In this document: positions 17,666-27,079 of the stretch, piece by piece
How positions within the stretch are numbered: position 1 is the stretch's first letter
Layout: every line of letters begins with the position of its first letter
Assembly (NCBI GenBank): GCA_017645765.1
Contig: JAGCNV010000039.1
Location: 1 to 42,123, forward strand
Length of the DNA stretch: 42,123 bases
Reading direction: 5' to 3'
Source of the DNA: a bacterium
GTDB taxonomy: Bacteria; UBP6; UBA1177
Program-made: the position numbers and the translations under genes
Notes under the pieces: model-generated
What the model was told of the DNA's origin: nothing
Seen by the model: the letters and a program-made list of their open reading frames with translations, nothing else
Databases searched by the model: none

Positions 17666-19003
17666 TTAGTTGAATTTTTCAATCTGCTTTAAAATCTCAT
17701 CTTTATTCATGTTGATCGTCGATGTTTCGCCGCGTGCATCAGGTTCGTTTCCGCCGCCGAAGCTAAACCAGTTGAAACTTCCCATTATCATGAACTCATC
17801 GTCGTGGATAACGATCTTGGAGTGGTCGTCTGCTTTTATCAGACGGAAATGGTCTTTGCCGAGCGAGTCAAAAAACTTCTGGGACTCATTGTCAATGCCG
17901 ATTTTATCAAATCTGTTTCGAGGTTTCATTCCGTATTTTACGGTTACTGTTACTCCTCTTTTGACTGCATTCTGAATATGTTCCTTGTAGATCTTAAGAG
18001 TTCGCCAATTGATCCATGGAGACTGGATGTAAATATTTTTCTTGGCATTTTCAAGGATATAGACGAAATATTTCTTGTGTTCGTCAACTTCTATGGTTTT
18101 TCCGTCAATGATGGAAATATCCTCTAGCGGCTTGGTTTTTTCTTTAATGATTTCAGGAGTCGTTTCATCGAAGCGGTCTGCATTCTTTCCTAATGTGTTT
18201 CTGCTGTTAGGCGAAATATGTTCGTAGTCGAATTTCTGCTCGCTCAGAATACGGTCAACCAGCTGTGTGGCTTCAAAATCCTCTTCGTAATCTTTGTTGA
18301 GAACCAGAAACCTTTCATTTGTATCTTCATCTTTATAGAACAAACAGACGTATCTGCGGAAAAACTTGCCGGGCAAAACTTCAAATATATCCGTTATATC
18401 GTTTTTGTCCTGTAGATTTTCTATAATGACCTGCCTGAGAGTTTTGTTTTCATAAAACTCATCATCCAGACATTCCGTTCTCGGTCGTGATTTTATATTG
18501 GGTTTGAATTCGATAGCACCGTCTCTTGCTTTTTGATCCAATTTTCCCGTATCCGGCAGAACAGTTCCGTATATTCCGTCAAAATAGAGCCAGTCAGAGG
18601 CATTTTCCGTAACCAGTTCCTTTTCTTTTTCCAAAATCTCTTTTCCTTCTTTGGAAAGTTTCAAATCCTCCTGTTTTATGTCATTCTGCTTCAGATAGCC
18701 TTTTGTCGTGATGTCTGCCAGAATACTGTCCAGAATCTCTTCATCCAGCCGGGTGATTTTATGCAGATATGAATAAGGATCCGGCTCTTTGATTGTTTCA
18801 AGGAACTGGATAATCTTCAATACAGAGATGATTATCGGATGGATTTCCCGTTCTTTCGTAAGCGCATACTGTATTTTGGTTTTGTATACCGGATAATCGA
18901 TTTCGAGGACGTCATACATTACAAATCCTTCGTAATGGTCGCTGTATTGGTGGGTAAGCAGTTCCCAATCCAGTTTTATGGTCTTATTTTGTTTTTCAGT
19001 CAT
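17666..19003 (-). CDS. Phospholipase D-family (HKD) nuclease-like protein with winged-helix region
   Basis: The 445-residue protein ends in a clear HKD module: DDHSKIVIHDDEFMIMGS with NWFS after it (His near residue 391, then Lys and Asp at the family spacing), preceded by IYIQSPWINW, a typical PLD strand. Only one HKD motif is present, so two chains would have to pair to form an active site, as in Nuc-type nucleases. The N-terminal part (VLKIIQFLETIKEPD, SILADITTKGYLKQND, LKLSKEGKEILE) looks like a winged-helix DNA-binding domain. The start ATG 19003 overlaps the helicase stop by 8 bp and has GGGAGGG in place, so it is coupled to the kinase-helicase gene. A DNA-cutting partner of that helicase is the likely role. 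Confidence 0.8.
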   Translation of the reverse strand: MTEKQNKTIKLDWELLTHQYSDHYEGFVMYDVLEIDYPVYKTKIQYALTKEREIHPIIISVLKIIQFLETIKEPDPYSYLHKITRLDEEILDSILADITTKGYLKQNDIKQEDLKLSKEGKEILEKEKELVTENASDWLYFDGIYGTVLPDTGKLDQKARDGAIEFKPNIKSRPRTECLDDEFYENKTLRQVIIENLQDKNDITDIFEVLPGKFFRRYVCLFYKDEDTNERFLVLNKDYEEDFEATQLVDRILSEQKFDYEHISPNSRNTLGKNADRFDETTPEIIKEKTKPLEDISIIDGKTIEVDEHKKYFVYILENAKKNIYIQSPWINWRTLKIYKEHIQNAVKRGVTVTVKYGMKPRNRFDKIGIDNESQKFFDSLGKDHFRLIKADDHSKIVIHDDEFMIMGSFNWFSFGGGNEPDARGETSTINMNKDEILKQIEKFN

Positions 19004-22000
19004 TTTTCCCTCCCAATTTGATTATTTCATAAGAGTCTTTGTGCTGATTTATATAGTCAATAATGCTTTCGAACGGATTGTTTTTGTCGGAGACCCTGGC
19101 TTTATGAAGAAAATCCATATCTCCAACGATTATCAAAAGCTTTTTTGCTCTCGACAGCGACACATTGAGACGTTTTTCGTCCGCGATGAAGTCTATCTTC
19201 GCTTTGCCTTTTAACTTTCCGGATCTTACGCAGTCATAGATGATGATGTCCCTGTCACTTCCCTGAAAACTGTCGACAGTTCCGATCTCTATGCTGCACT
19301 CTGCAAAATTTTTCTTTAAGGCAAGTTTTTTGCGCAGCAATCCGGCCTGGGCTTTATAAGGGGTAATTATGCCGATGCTGTAGTTTATACCGCTCTTTCT
19401 CATCTCTGCCTGGATATTCTTTAATGTTTTCCCGATAATGGCGGCGTTGCATCGGTTTATTTTTCCTGTTCCTTCCTGTTCGTCTTCCTTATCAGGCAAC
19501 ATTCCGGTGTCACACCATACGACGCTTGATCTGAAGCTGAGAGAATGCTTTTTTGTGGCGTTTACTGCATCAGTCGTTTTTAGTGCGCCGTCATAGAATG
19601 CTTTACTGTACAGGTCGCAGATGCTGCGCTCCGCACGGTAATTGTAAGTCAGCGTATGAATCAGATTCGGTCTGCCGGCACGCTGAATACGCTCAAATTC
19701 CCGCTGGAAGAACGAAGTCTTGGCTTCTTCCCGGTCTTTGATTTTTTCGATCACATCGTCATCAATGACAGGAGCAAGCTGCTTGTGATCACCGACGAGT
19801 ATCAGCTTTCTCGCCTTTATGCACGGAACGAGCAGTTCGCTCAAGGTAGCTCTGCCGGCTTCGTCAACGATTACGGTGTCAAAAACGATTTCTTTGAAGC
19901 TTTTCCATGACGAAATACCGATCAGCGTCCCGAAGATCAGTCTTATATTCCGCGTGAAAAGCGCCGCCAGTTCGGAATCTTTTCTGCTGTTTAGCATTTT
20001 TGAGGTTATATGCTGTAGTTTTTCCCGGAAATCCTTTTGCAGATCCAGCATCTTATTTTGTATTCCATCCTTGGAGTACGAGACTGGATTTGCGTCTAGA
20101 CGCTTTATGTTTTCATAAATTATTTTATTGAGTGTTCTCAACGGCATATAATTTTGTGCCGTTTTGCTGATTTTTGTCTCGTCGTTCCCGATGCGGAGAA
20201 TCTTGTCTTCAATGCCGCAGATTTTTTCCAGAACATTATCTACAGCCTGATTGCTCTGGGATGCAACAAGTATTTTCTCATGAGGCCGTGTTTTTAAAAG
20301 TTGTGTTACTATCTCGGTTATGGTTACTGTCTTTCCTGTTCCGGGAGGGCCCTGCAAGACCATTACTTCGCATTTGTCATCCAGCGACAGGGCTTTACGA
20401 ACAGCCATCTGCTGATTTTCGTCAAGGCTGCTATTGTAGAACTTTTCGATATCGATAAGATCGTTTTCTATGAATTCCTGCGGTCTGTTTATCTTTCTAA
20501 GAAAGTTGTGAATATAGACATCCCCGTTCTGCAACATGTAGAGAGCATAGTTTTTCTTGTTCCAAACAGCTTCTTCCGCCTGGTAGTCATAACTCAGAAA
20601 ATATTCGCCTCCCTTTTCCAGGTGAAAATTCGTGTTTTGATCATCAGTATATTTCCCGACCTCGTAGTTCCCTACTTTTACAGTTACGGAAAAACCAGAT
20701 TCAGATCGCTCCACTACACCTTTGAGAGCATATTCGGAGTTCAGATCCTTCTGCAGGATCACATTCTGTTTCTGCTTGAAATCCCTGTCGGAACAAATGT
20801 CTTCCGTTATATTTTCCGCCGTATCGTTTTCATGACTATTCTTATCTTTGTCTATTATATATTCCAATGTCAAAGTGTCATTGCCGCGGTTCAATTCCTT
20901 CAAAATCACTTTTCTGGTGTTTTTCTTTTCGTCTATAGTCTTTTTCTCAGCCGTAAGCAGTTCCTCTTCGGTGACAATGCTTTTGATATCGGTTTCATAA
21001 CGTTCGTTTTCGAGTTTTTTCTGCTCATAACGCTCTTTTAATTTTTCAATCATCGCTCCTGCGTGATCACAACTCATATCCCGTTCATTTGAACCGAGTA
21101 TCTCGAATATATCATCCGTCGGAAGCCCGTATTTCTGCAGGAGTTCCGTTTTTGACGGGCTTTCGAGAATATTGAAGCAGAAAAAATAACGACTATTTTC
21201 TTTTGCTGAACAGCAGAATGTCAGATCTCCGATGGCGATTCTTATTTCATCGCGGTCGTTCCTGTCTTTTCCGAACTCTAAATATGCGCGGTAGTTTTCG
21301 ATTCTTTCCCTGATATCATCTTTTTCAGCAAAGGGTTCGCAATCGTGATAGTCTCTCCATTTTTCAAGTACGCGACCGCCTATTTGAATGCCGAAAGTCT
21401 TGCGCGGTAAGATAGTGTCCAATAAATCGTTGAGTTTTTTGCGGACATCAAGCAGTTTTATGCGTTCTTCGGGATCTGCTTTCAGCATCGCCTTTATGAT
21501 CAGAAGCAGTTCGGAGTTAGTTTTGTCAAGCATGTCTGACTGCTCTGCAATATGTTCGTATATCTCTTCCAGAGAGTCGAAATCTTTGTAAATGTCCGGA
21601 AATTTGAAAGAATCAAAATGTGACTCAAGCAGAAGAGCGAGCATACAAAGTCCGAACGAGTAGATATCGCTTTCTTTGCAGCATTCGTCCTTGGCGATCT
21701 GTTCCGGAGCATAGAAGTGTTTGTCCGGCGAATTGCTCATCATCGCATAGATGTAGCATCTGCCGAAGTCGAGCAGATATGCGTTTTCATTTCTGTCGAT
21801 CAGTATGTTTTTGGGGTTGATATTGCCGTGATAGAAGCCTTTCTGGTGAATATACTCAACGGCATCAACGATCTGCTGATAACATTTTATGAGCGAAACA
21901 TAGTTCGGACCGAACCATTCCGGTTTCAATTCGGAATATTCTTCGCCGAAATCCCTGTCAACAAAATAGAAGTTTCTGTCATCTTCTTCGATTTTAAGAT

Positions 22001-22178
22001 TGCTGATGTTCTGGTGCGAGATCAAGTTGATGTTTTTCGCGATATTAGAGTATTTCCCGCTGAAAGGGGTTTTTGCGACGATCTCTATGCGGTAATCGCA
22101 ACCATTGTAGCGCGCGATTTTGAGAGATTCTGATTCTTCACTAATGATTTCGTATTTTCCCAAGATTTTTTTACTCAT
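18996..22178 (-). CDS. Predicted pseudokinase fused to SF1 UPF1-like helicase
   Basis: Residues about 1-260 have a Ser/Thr protein-kinase fold (LGKYEIISEE, VEYIHQKGFYHGNI, YLLDFGR, FYAPEQIAKD, SDIYSFGLCML). The catalytic loop reads HGNINPKN in place of HRDLKPEN, so the catalytic Asp is Asn, and the glycine-rich loop is poorly conserved. A catalytically weak or dead kinase is predicted. After a coiled, charged linker the C-terminal half is an SF1 helicase: GPPGTGKT near residue 610, IVDEAGRATL near 770, GDHKQLAPV, YNYRAERS, DSFQGSDRDII near 968 and LNVSLSRAK. GGGAGG precedes ATG 22178, which is 42 bp from shared element copy B. The kinase part may bind nucleotide or a phospho-ligand and gate the helicase. 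Confidence 0.85.
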   Translation of the reverse strand: MSKKILGKYEIISEESESLKIARYNGCDYRIEIVAKTPFSGKYSNIAKNINLISHQNISNLKIEEDDRNFYFVDRDFGEEYSELKPEWFGPNYVSLIKCYQQIVDAVEYIHQKGFYHGNINPKNILIDRNENAYLLDFGRCYIYAMMSNSPDKHFYAPEQIAKDECCKESDIYSFGLCMLALLLESHFDSFKFPDIYKDFDSLEEIYEHIAEQSDMLDKTNSELLLIIKAMLKADPEERIKLLDVRKKLNDLLDTILPRKTFGIQIGGRVLEKWRDYHDCEPFAEKDDIRERIENYRAYLEFGKDRNDRDEIRIAIGDLTFCCSAKENSRYFFCFNILESPSKTELLQKYGLPTDDIFEILGSNERDMSCDHAGAMIEKLKERYEQKKLENERYETDIKSIVTEEELLTAEKKTIDEKKNTRKVILKELNRGNDTLTLEYIIDKDKNSHENDTAENITEDICSDRDFKQKQNVILQKDLNSEYALKGVVERSESGFSVTVKVGNYEVGKYTDDQNTNFHLEKGGEYFLSYDYQAEEAVWNKKNYALYMLQNGDVYIHNFLRKINRPQEFIENDLIDIEKFYNSSLDENQQMAVRKALSLDDKCEVMVLQGPPGTGKTVTITEIVTQLLKTRPHEKILVASQSNQAVDNVLEKICGIEDKILRIGNDETKISKTAQNYMPLRTLNKIIYENIKRLDANPVSYSKDGIQNKMLDLQKDFREKLQHITSKMLNSRKDSELAALFTRNIRLIFGTLIGISSWKSFKEIVFDTVIVDEAGRATLSELLVPCIKARKLILVGDHKQLAPVIDDDVIEKIKDREEAKTSFFQREFERIQRAGRPNLIHTLTYNYRAERSICDLYSKAFYDGALKTTDAVNATKKHSLSFRSSVVWCDTGMLPDKEDEQEGTGKINRCNAAIIGKTLKNIQAEMRKSGINYSIGIITPYKAQAGLLRKKLALKKNFAECSIEIGTVDSFQGSDRDIIIYDCVRSGKLKGKAKIDFIADEKRLNVSLSRAKKLLIIVGDMDFLHKARVSDKNNPFESIIDYINQHKDSYEIIKLGGKND

Positions 22179-22220
22179 TTTAAATCCTCCCTTTACAATT
22201 GACCTTTACCTTACGCCACC

Positions 22221-22257
22221 TATAAGCGGTGAAAAATCTGAAAGTTGACAAAAATTT
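22221..22257 (-). promoter_or_regulatory. Shared promoter-like element, copy B (pseudokinase-helicase/PLD unit)
   Basis: Minus strand: TTTTTGTCAAC, 17 bp, CTTATA (22221-22226), with ATTTTTCACCG at the right end of the spacer. The start codon is 42 bp downstream. It differs from copy D at only a few spacer positions. Confidence 0.8.
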
Positions 22258-22286
22258 TTTAAAAAAGATTTAATGCTGAAAAATTG

Positions 22287-24164
22287 TTAGTTATTTCTTA
22301 CGCATACGACTTTAAGCTTATAGTCGTAAAAATTCGGGGCACGGAATGATCCCAAGTCGTCGTAAACATCGATAAACATTGTCATCTGACCGACTTTGCC
22401 GTTTATAAAATCGACTCCCCATACTTCGCCGGTATTTTCAGGGTCAAGAGTTGACGACCAGAAAGGCTCTTTTGAATGGATCTTGCTGAAATCGGATTCC
22501 TTGAAATCGGCAGTTTCCCGCTGTTCGTATTCATGCTGTAATTGCTTGTATTTTTCATACTCTTCAACACTTAGTCCATTCATCTCCATTTTTTCCAGCT
22601 CAAAAAACCAGAAATCGCCATAATCTTCCCTCAAATTTTCTTCCAAGGCCGCGATTTTATTTTTTAACATCGATGTCCCGTTCTGGTAACAGCCGTTGCA
22701 GTCAGAAGACCAGCATTTTTCGCCGAGGCACTGTCTGTTTTCGCTGATTCTGCAGCTACCGCCCGGTTCCGTAAGGTCACAGTTCTGAATCAAAGTTCTG
22801 AGTTCGTCGATATTCGGCAGTCTCCAGTCCGACAAACCGTTTTCTTCAAGATTGGAACAGTAAGAATCGGCTTCTTTCCAGGTCATAGCTTTCCGAGCAA
22901 TATCCGACCATTTCAGTTTTTTCGGGTCGGGGAGCGGTTTTACGGGTTTTTTCTGCGGTTTTATGCTGCGGTCGTTCTCTTTTTTATCTCTGACACATAT
23001 TACATTCGTATCTCCGGCAAAGCTTTTGACTTCTGAGGCGGCGGAGTGTCTTGCCAATATGCTGATCAAAAGAGTTCTGTTTTGTAACGGGTCAAAGATC
23101 CAGCTGCCGTATTTGCCGGTTTTGTTTTGTGAAAGAAAAAGGGCGTAATTTTCCCGAATACCGTTTTTTTCATGTTTTTTGACTTTTAAGGCTTTAAGTT
23201 CTTCAAGTGTCGGGAGCCTCCAGTCGGAAAAACCGCCTTCCCGCAAGTTGCCGCAGTAAGAATAGGGATCGTGGACACCGAAAATTTCATACGTGCTGCA
23301 GTCCATAGGGTCGTATCCGCAGGGAATCGTTTCTTCTTCGCGTTTTTTCAATTCGCTTTCTGAACAATATGTGTCCTGACACAAGCGCATATTGCAGCCG
23401 TAATCACAGTTAAGGCCGGTATATCTGTTGTGCGCAGGGGAGAGCAGCGATGTTGAGTAATTTTTCTGGTCAAACATCGTGTTTTGGGACCATTGCAGCT
23501 TCTTCAAATCGACTTTTGGGGTCTCCGCTTCCGCTTTTTGAACGCTATCTTCCGGCGAAGCATTCCTGACGCAGAATACATTGCATGTGTCCCACTGGCA
23601 TTGGTTGCACGGAGTCCAGCTGTCAACAATGCACTTTTCGGGAATAATAATTTCATAAGCATTCCAATCGTCTTTTTGGGATTCTTCATCGTTCCTGAGT
23701 CCCCAGAAACAGCCGTCAAGATGCCAGTAGTTACCGAGAGCGACATCAAGCGAATAGTCTCCGTTACGGTTCGGAAGCTCTGTAAATTCTTTGCACTCTT
23801 TCATTGTTGATTTTATTTCAGCAGGAGTGGCAGGACGCCAGTCGGAGAATCCGCCTTCCCTCAGCTCTTTGCAGTAATCCTGAATATAGCCGTAATACAT
23901 CGGTCCCGGCGAAGGCTCGGACCACATGAGGTTAGGGGAAACCGGCTCATCCTTGACTTTTTTACGGACAGGTTCCGCTTTCGCTTCTTGAGGTCTGCAT
24001 ACCCCGTAGGAGACAGGCTCTTCCTCTTCCGATTCCTGAAAAACGCGCTCGATTTGAGCGACCTTTTCATCAGTTTCCGCTTTTTCTTCTTTTGAAGAAC
24101 AACCGAGAAACAACAGAGAGATTAAAACCATACAACTAATCGAAATCGCAAAAGATTTTTTCAT
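22287..24164 (-). CDS. Lipoprotein with three Lcl/DUF1566-type units, in the shared regulon
   Basis: The 625-residue protein starts with a lipobox signal peptide (ISLLFLGC), so it should be a lipoprotein exported across the inner membrane. A Glu/Lys-rich linker follows. Three cysteine-containing units have the Lcl_C/DUF1566 pattern: DYCKELREGGFSDWRPATPAEI, SYCGNLREGGFSDWRLPTLE and SYCSNLEENGLSDWRLPNID, each followed some 70-130 residues later by VRN- or VRD-type ends (CVRNA, CVRDK, CVRNN). The fold is a C-type-lectin/FGE-like module often found on surface proteins; ligand unknown. AAGGAG lies before ATG 24164, and shared element copy C is 34 bp upstream. Its link to an otherwise intracellular regulon is unexpected and could point to a surface-sensing or adhesion role. 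Confidence 0.75.
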   Translation of the reverse strand: MKKSFAISISCMVLISLLFLGCSSKEEKAETDEKVAQIERVFQESEEEEPVSYGVCRPQEAKAEPVRKKVKDEPVSPNLMWSEPSPGPMYYGYIQDYCKELREGGFSDWRPATPAEIKSTMKECKEFTELPNRNGDYSLDVALGNYWHLDGCFWGLRNDEESQKDDWNAYEIIIPEKCIVDSWTPCNQCQWDTCNVFCVRNASPEDSVQKAEAETPKVDLKKLQWSQNTMFDQKNYSTSLLSPAHNRYTGLNCDYGCNMRLCQDTYCSESELKKREEETIPCGYDPMDCSTYEIFGVHDPYSYCGNLREGGFSDWRLPTLEELKALKVKKHEKNGIRENYALFLSQNKTGKYGSWIFDPLQNRTLLISILARHSAASEVKSFAGDTNVICVRDKKENDRSIKPQKKPVKPLPDPKKLKWSDIARKAMTWKEADSYCSNLEENGLSDWRLPNIDELRTLIQNCDLTEPGGSCRISENRQCLGEKCWSSDCNGCYQNGTSMLKNKIAALEENLREDYGDFWFFELEKMEMNGLSVEEYEKYKQLQHEYEQRETADFKESDFSKIHSKEPFWSSTLDPENTGEVWGVDFINGKVGQMTMFIDVYDDLGSFRAPNFYDYKLKVVCVRNN

Positions 24165-24197
24165 TTTCGCTCCTTAAACAGTCAAAAACACACCATA

Positions 24198-24234
24198 TAT
24201 AAGGGACGGAAAATCGGAAAGTTGACAAAAAAGA
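24198..24234 (-). promoter_or_regulatory. Shared promoter-like element, copy C (Lcl lipoprotein unit)
   Basis: Minus strand: TTTTTTGTCAAC, 17 bp, CTTATA (24198-24203). The spacer keeps the T-rich middle (GATTTTCCG) but differs near the -10 side (CGTCC for CACCG). The lipoprotein ATG is 34 bp downstream. This is the most divergent of the five copies. Confidence 0.7.
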
Positions 24235-24249
24235 TAGTTTTTTTGTTTG

Positions 24250-24897
24250 TTATACCCTTAAGATTGTTTTTCCTTTTTCATTTATTATTTTTTTTGACCA
24301 GTCGAAATTCGTTACCAGAGCGAATCCGTTGTAGAACGGTTCAATGTTCAGATATCGTTCGGCATAAAGAGGTTCGCCTCTGACATCCGAATGAAACCAG
24401 CCATTTTCGTCACGGGCTGGAGCGATATTTTTGTGGAAAACTCCCAGATCCAGAAAGCCTTTTGAGTTCAGAAAAGTGCCGTCTGCCTTTATATGCCGCC
24501 AAAAACCGTCGGAACATTTTACGCAGGCAATTCCGTCGCGGAAATCACCGGCATAAAGGTAGTTTTCTTTGTAAAGCCGTTTTCCGTCAGTATCAATGTG
24601 AAAATAGCTGCCGTTTTTGTCACGTACAGTGCAGATGTTTTCCTGAAAATTTCCGCACCATGCATATCGTTCGGCATAGACCGCTTTTCCGTCCGTTCCG
24701 ATGTGAAAACAACCCTCTTTTGATGTTGCTGCAGCACGGCCGCAGTAGAAGCCGAAAGTCCGCTCGTAACGCTCCGGATATATTGCATTTTCGTTGACAT
24801 CAATATGATACCAGCCGCTTTCATCCTCAACAGGTGCGAGTCCAGGTTCATGGAATTTCAATATGTTTATATATTTTTTCTTTAACTGACAACTCAT
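24250..24897 (-). CDS. WG-repeat (KWG-like) beta-propeller-type protein
   Basis: The 215-residue protein has no signal peptide and consists of about five repeats of roughly 35-38 residues: DESGWYHIDVNENAIYPERY, KEGCFHIGTDGKAVYAERY, KNGSYFHIDTDGKRLYKENY, SDGFWRHIKADGTFLNSKGF and ENGWFHSDVRGEPLYAERY, each followed by an aromatic-rich strand (GDFRDGIACV). This is the WG/KWG repeat pattern, thought to form beta-rich solenoids or propellers for protein binding. The start overlaps the stop of the phosphatase-methyltransferase gene by four bases (ATGA), so it is the last gene of that operon. Function unknown; a binding or scaffold subunit is the most that can be said. Confidence 0.75.
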   Translation of the reverse strand: MSCQLKKKYINILKFHEPGLAPVEDESGWYHIDVNENAIYPERYERTFGFYCGRAAATSKEGCFHIGTDGKAVYAERYAWCGNFQENICTVRDKNGSYFHIDTDGKRLYKENYLYAGDFRDGIACVKCSDGFWRHIKADGTFLNSKGFLDLGVFHKNIAPARDENGWFHSDVRGEPLYAERYLNIEPFYNGFALVTNFDWSKKIINEKGKTILRV

Positions 24898-26417
24898 TTT
24901 TCAAACCTCAATATTGTTTGCAACTCATTTAATTTACAATGTTTTTTGAATTTAAAACCGACAGATGAAACAATTTTTATGTATTCGTCGCTACTTCTCT
25001 CGATACTGTTGCAGATAACAGCCATATTCAGAGAGAGGAAAGATAAATCAGATTCTGTTTTATCAGAACAGTTTTCTATAACATAGAGGGTACCGCCGGA
25101 AGGTAAGGCTCTGAAACAATTCTTAACTATCTGAATTGCTTTTTTGTCGTTCCAGTCATGAATAACACGCGATAAAATAATGGCATCTGCTACAGGTGGT
25201 ATTTCCAAAAAGAAATCACCGCCGATTTTTTCGATATTTTTTACATTCGCTTTTTCTATAACTTTCGGCAGATCAAAAAGGTGACAATGCAAATCGGGAT
25301 AACACTTTTTTATGTTTGAAATGCATGCGCCGTATCCGCCACCGACATCCATAACGCTGTGATGCTTCGAGAAATCAATAATTTCCCCGATTTTTTCATA
25401 GTCGTCACGTGCATATTCATACATTGCACGATGATAGAGGTCGAGTTCTATTGGGTTTTCGTTCAGATATGTCCAAAATGTTTTTCCGTAAATTTTGTCA
25501 AATGATGGTGATTCTGTCAGGATGGTATAATCCAAATTTTGCCAGGCAGTCATGTGAACCCCTGACCAGTTCAGACAAGCGTATTTCAAACTATCTTCGG
25601 AAGTTTCTGTAAATAGTTTGCCCTTTTCTGTAAGTCTGAGAATATCCCCGTCAAGACAAATAAGTCCGCAACAAACAAGAGCCTGCAGGAGTTTTCTTTT
25701 CAATCCGGAATATGTTCCCGACTTTATGTTTCCATCGGCTATGGAGTCAAAAAGATTCATTTTGCAAGCGGTACTTATTGTCAGATATTGCCAATATTGG
25801 GTGAATAAATTCTTATAATATTTTTTGTAATCGGTTAAATCCATTATACAACCGTCAAGGTACTCAACCCAATCATTTTCGGGATCGTAGGTTTTGATGT
25901 GGTTTGCGAATGCGAAATTTGAAATAAGGCTGTCGTGGGTTATAAACAGAGTAATTCCGTCATTTTCCATCCTTGATTTCAGGAATTCTACAGCGTGGGT
26001 TCGCAAATATTCAACCGAAGCCCAACCCTCCGGTGTGATTCCTGAAACGAAATCGTTGAAGATTTTTCTTAATCCGTTTTTTAAAAAAGTTTCCCCTGCT
26101 GCTTTTGCATCTAAAACATGGAATCCGGGATCCCCCAATTCGTTGTTGATTACAATTTCCACATTTTTTCCCAGACCTTTTTTGATGTATTCGGCTGTTT
26201 GCACGCAACGATGTATCGGGCTGGTATAAATCTTTTGCACATTATAGACTGATAATTTTTTTCCTAAGTCTTCGGCATCTTCTTTCCCTTTTTCTGTCAG
26301 GAGAATTTCGTTTCCGAAAGTTCCTTCAGGTATTTCGGCTCTTTCAGCATGTCTGAGAAGAACAGCGATTTTCTTTTCCTGAATGCGGTCCGTTTTTGAT
26401 AAATTTTCTATAATCAT
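24894..26417 (-). CDS. Histidine phosphatase fused to a SAM-dependent O-methyltransferase
   Basis: Residues about 15-205 are a histidine phosphatase (phosphoglycerate-mutase-like) domain with LLRHAERAEI (RHA in place of RHG), YTSPIHRCVQTAEYI and the second catalytic His in LFITHDSLISNF. Residues about 210-507 are a Methyltransf_2-type O-methyltransferase: a winged-helix dimerisation part (QYWQYLTISTACKMNLFDSI) and a SAM-binding core with VMDVGGGYG near 355, HLFDLPKVIEKA and LSRVIHDWND, which carries the usual catalytic His. The order phosphatase then methyltransferase suggests that a phosphate is removed and the freed hydroxyl methylated on one metabolite, but the substrate is unknown. The gene lies 2 bp after the GT-like gene; no shared promoter element precedes this operon. 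Confidence 0.8.
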   Translation of the reverse strand: MIIENLSKTDRIQEKKIAVLLRHAERAEIPEGTFGNEILLTEKGKEDAEDLGKKLSVYNVQKIYTSPIHRCVQTAEYIKKGLGKNVEIVINNELGDPGFHVLDAKAAGETFLKNGLRKIFNDFVSGITPEGWASVEYLRTHAVEFLKSRMENDGITLFITHDSLISNFAFANHIKTYDPENDWVEYLDGCIMDLTDYKKYYKNLFTQYWQYLTISTACKMNLFDSIADGNIKSGTYSGLKRKLLQALVCCGLICLDGDILRLTEKGKLFTETSEDSLKYACLNWSGVHMTAWQNLDYTILTESPSFDKIYGKTFWTYLNENPIELDLYHRAMYEYARDDYEKIGEIIDFSKHHSVMDVGGGYGACISNIKKCYPDLHCHLFDLPKVIEKANVKNIEKIGGDFFLEIPPVADAIILSRVIHDWNDKKAIQIVKNCFRALPSGGTLYVIENCSDKTESDLSFLSLNMAVICNSIERSSDEYIKIVSSVGFKFKKHCKLNELQTILRFEK

Positions 26418-26419
26418 GC

Positions 26420-27079
26420 TTAACCTCTGTAATTTTTTAACATAGAAAAATTTTTCAAATGAAGGAAATATGTTTCTGATGTTACATCTTGAAACTCTAT
26501 TTCATCCCAGATATTTACAACAAAACTGTTTAACCAATATTCTTTCTGTTTCCTTACGTCCGGCGGGAGTACGCTTGTCCACAATAACTCGTCATTAGGT
26601 TCGGATACTTTTGCTGAAAAACTTTTCTTCATAAGTTCCAAAGAACTTTCATTCAAATAATATACGGCGCAGTTTACTGTGGCCCAATAATTTTTTATCC
26701 AAGTAAATTTTGGATTTGGAGTGGCAAGACAGTAGTTTATAAACGGTTCGTCAATCGGTTTTCTGTTATATGTATCCCAGTCAATCCAAAGGACATTTTT
26801 AAACTCTTTGACAGCATTATACATTATCCAATGTTTCATTTTGTGTTTTGTATCAAATATAATGTCAGCAGGCGCATCATCAAATACCTTGTGAACATAA
26901 CACCCTTCTTTTTTTAGGAAGTCTGATGTTTCGGTGCAATCAGCATAACAGACCAATTGCTTGCGGTAATGAGGGTTTATTTGCAGAGAATTATGCACTT
27001 CCTCTAATGTCTTTTTGCAAGACTTTTTAATTCCGCCGCAAATGTTTTTGTATAATCCGGAGATGCAAGTTATCTTCAT
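26420..27079 (-). CDS. Putative GT-A-type glycosyltransferase
   Basis: ATG 27079 is preferred to an in-frame ATG at 27103 because GGAGG precedes it and it makes an ATGA overlap with the upstream gene. The 219-residue protein begins with a Rossmann-like strand (MKITCISGLYK) and has LWIDWDTYNRKPID near residue 100, which resembles the metal-binding DxD motif of GT-A glycosyltransferases, followed by a typical acceptor-side stretch (NYWATVNCAVYYLNESSLEL). No membrane segment is present. Sitting directly behind a GT4/radical SAM fusion, it may add a second sugar in the same pathway. The family is not certain; a related nucleotide-diphospho-sugar transferase fold is the best guess. Confidence 0.5.
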   Translation of the reverse strand: MKITCISGLYKNICGGIKKSCKKTLEEVHNSLQINPHYRKQLVCYADCTETSDFLKKEGCYVHKVFDDAPADIIFDTKHKMKHWIMYNAVKEFKNVLWIDWDTYNRKPIDEPFINYCLATPNPKFTWIKNYWATVNCAVYYLNESSLELMKKSFSAKVSEPNDELLWTSVLPPDVRKQKEYWLNSFVVNIWDEIEFQDVTSETYFLHLKNFSMLKNYRG

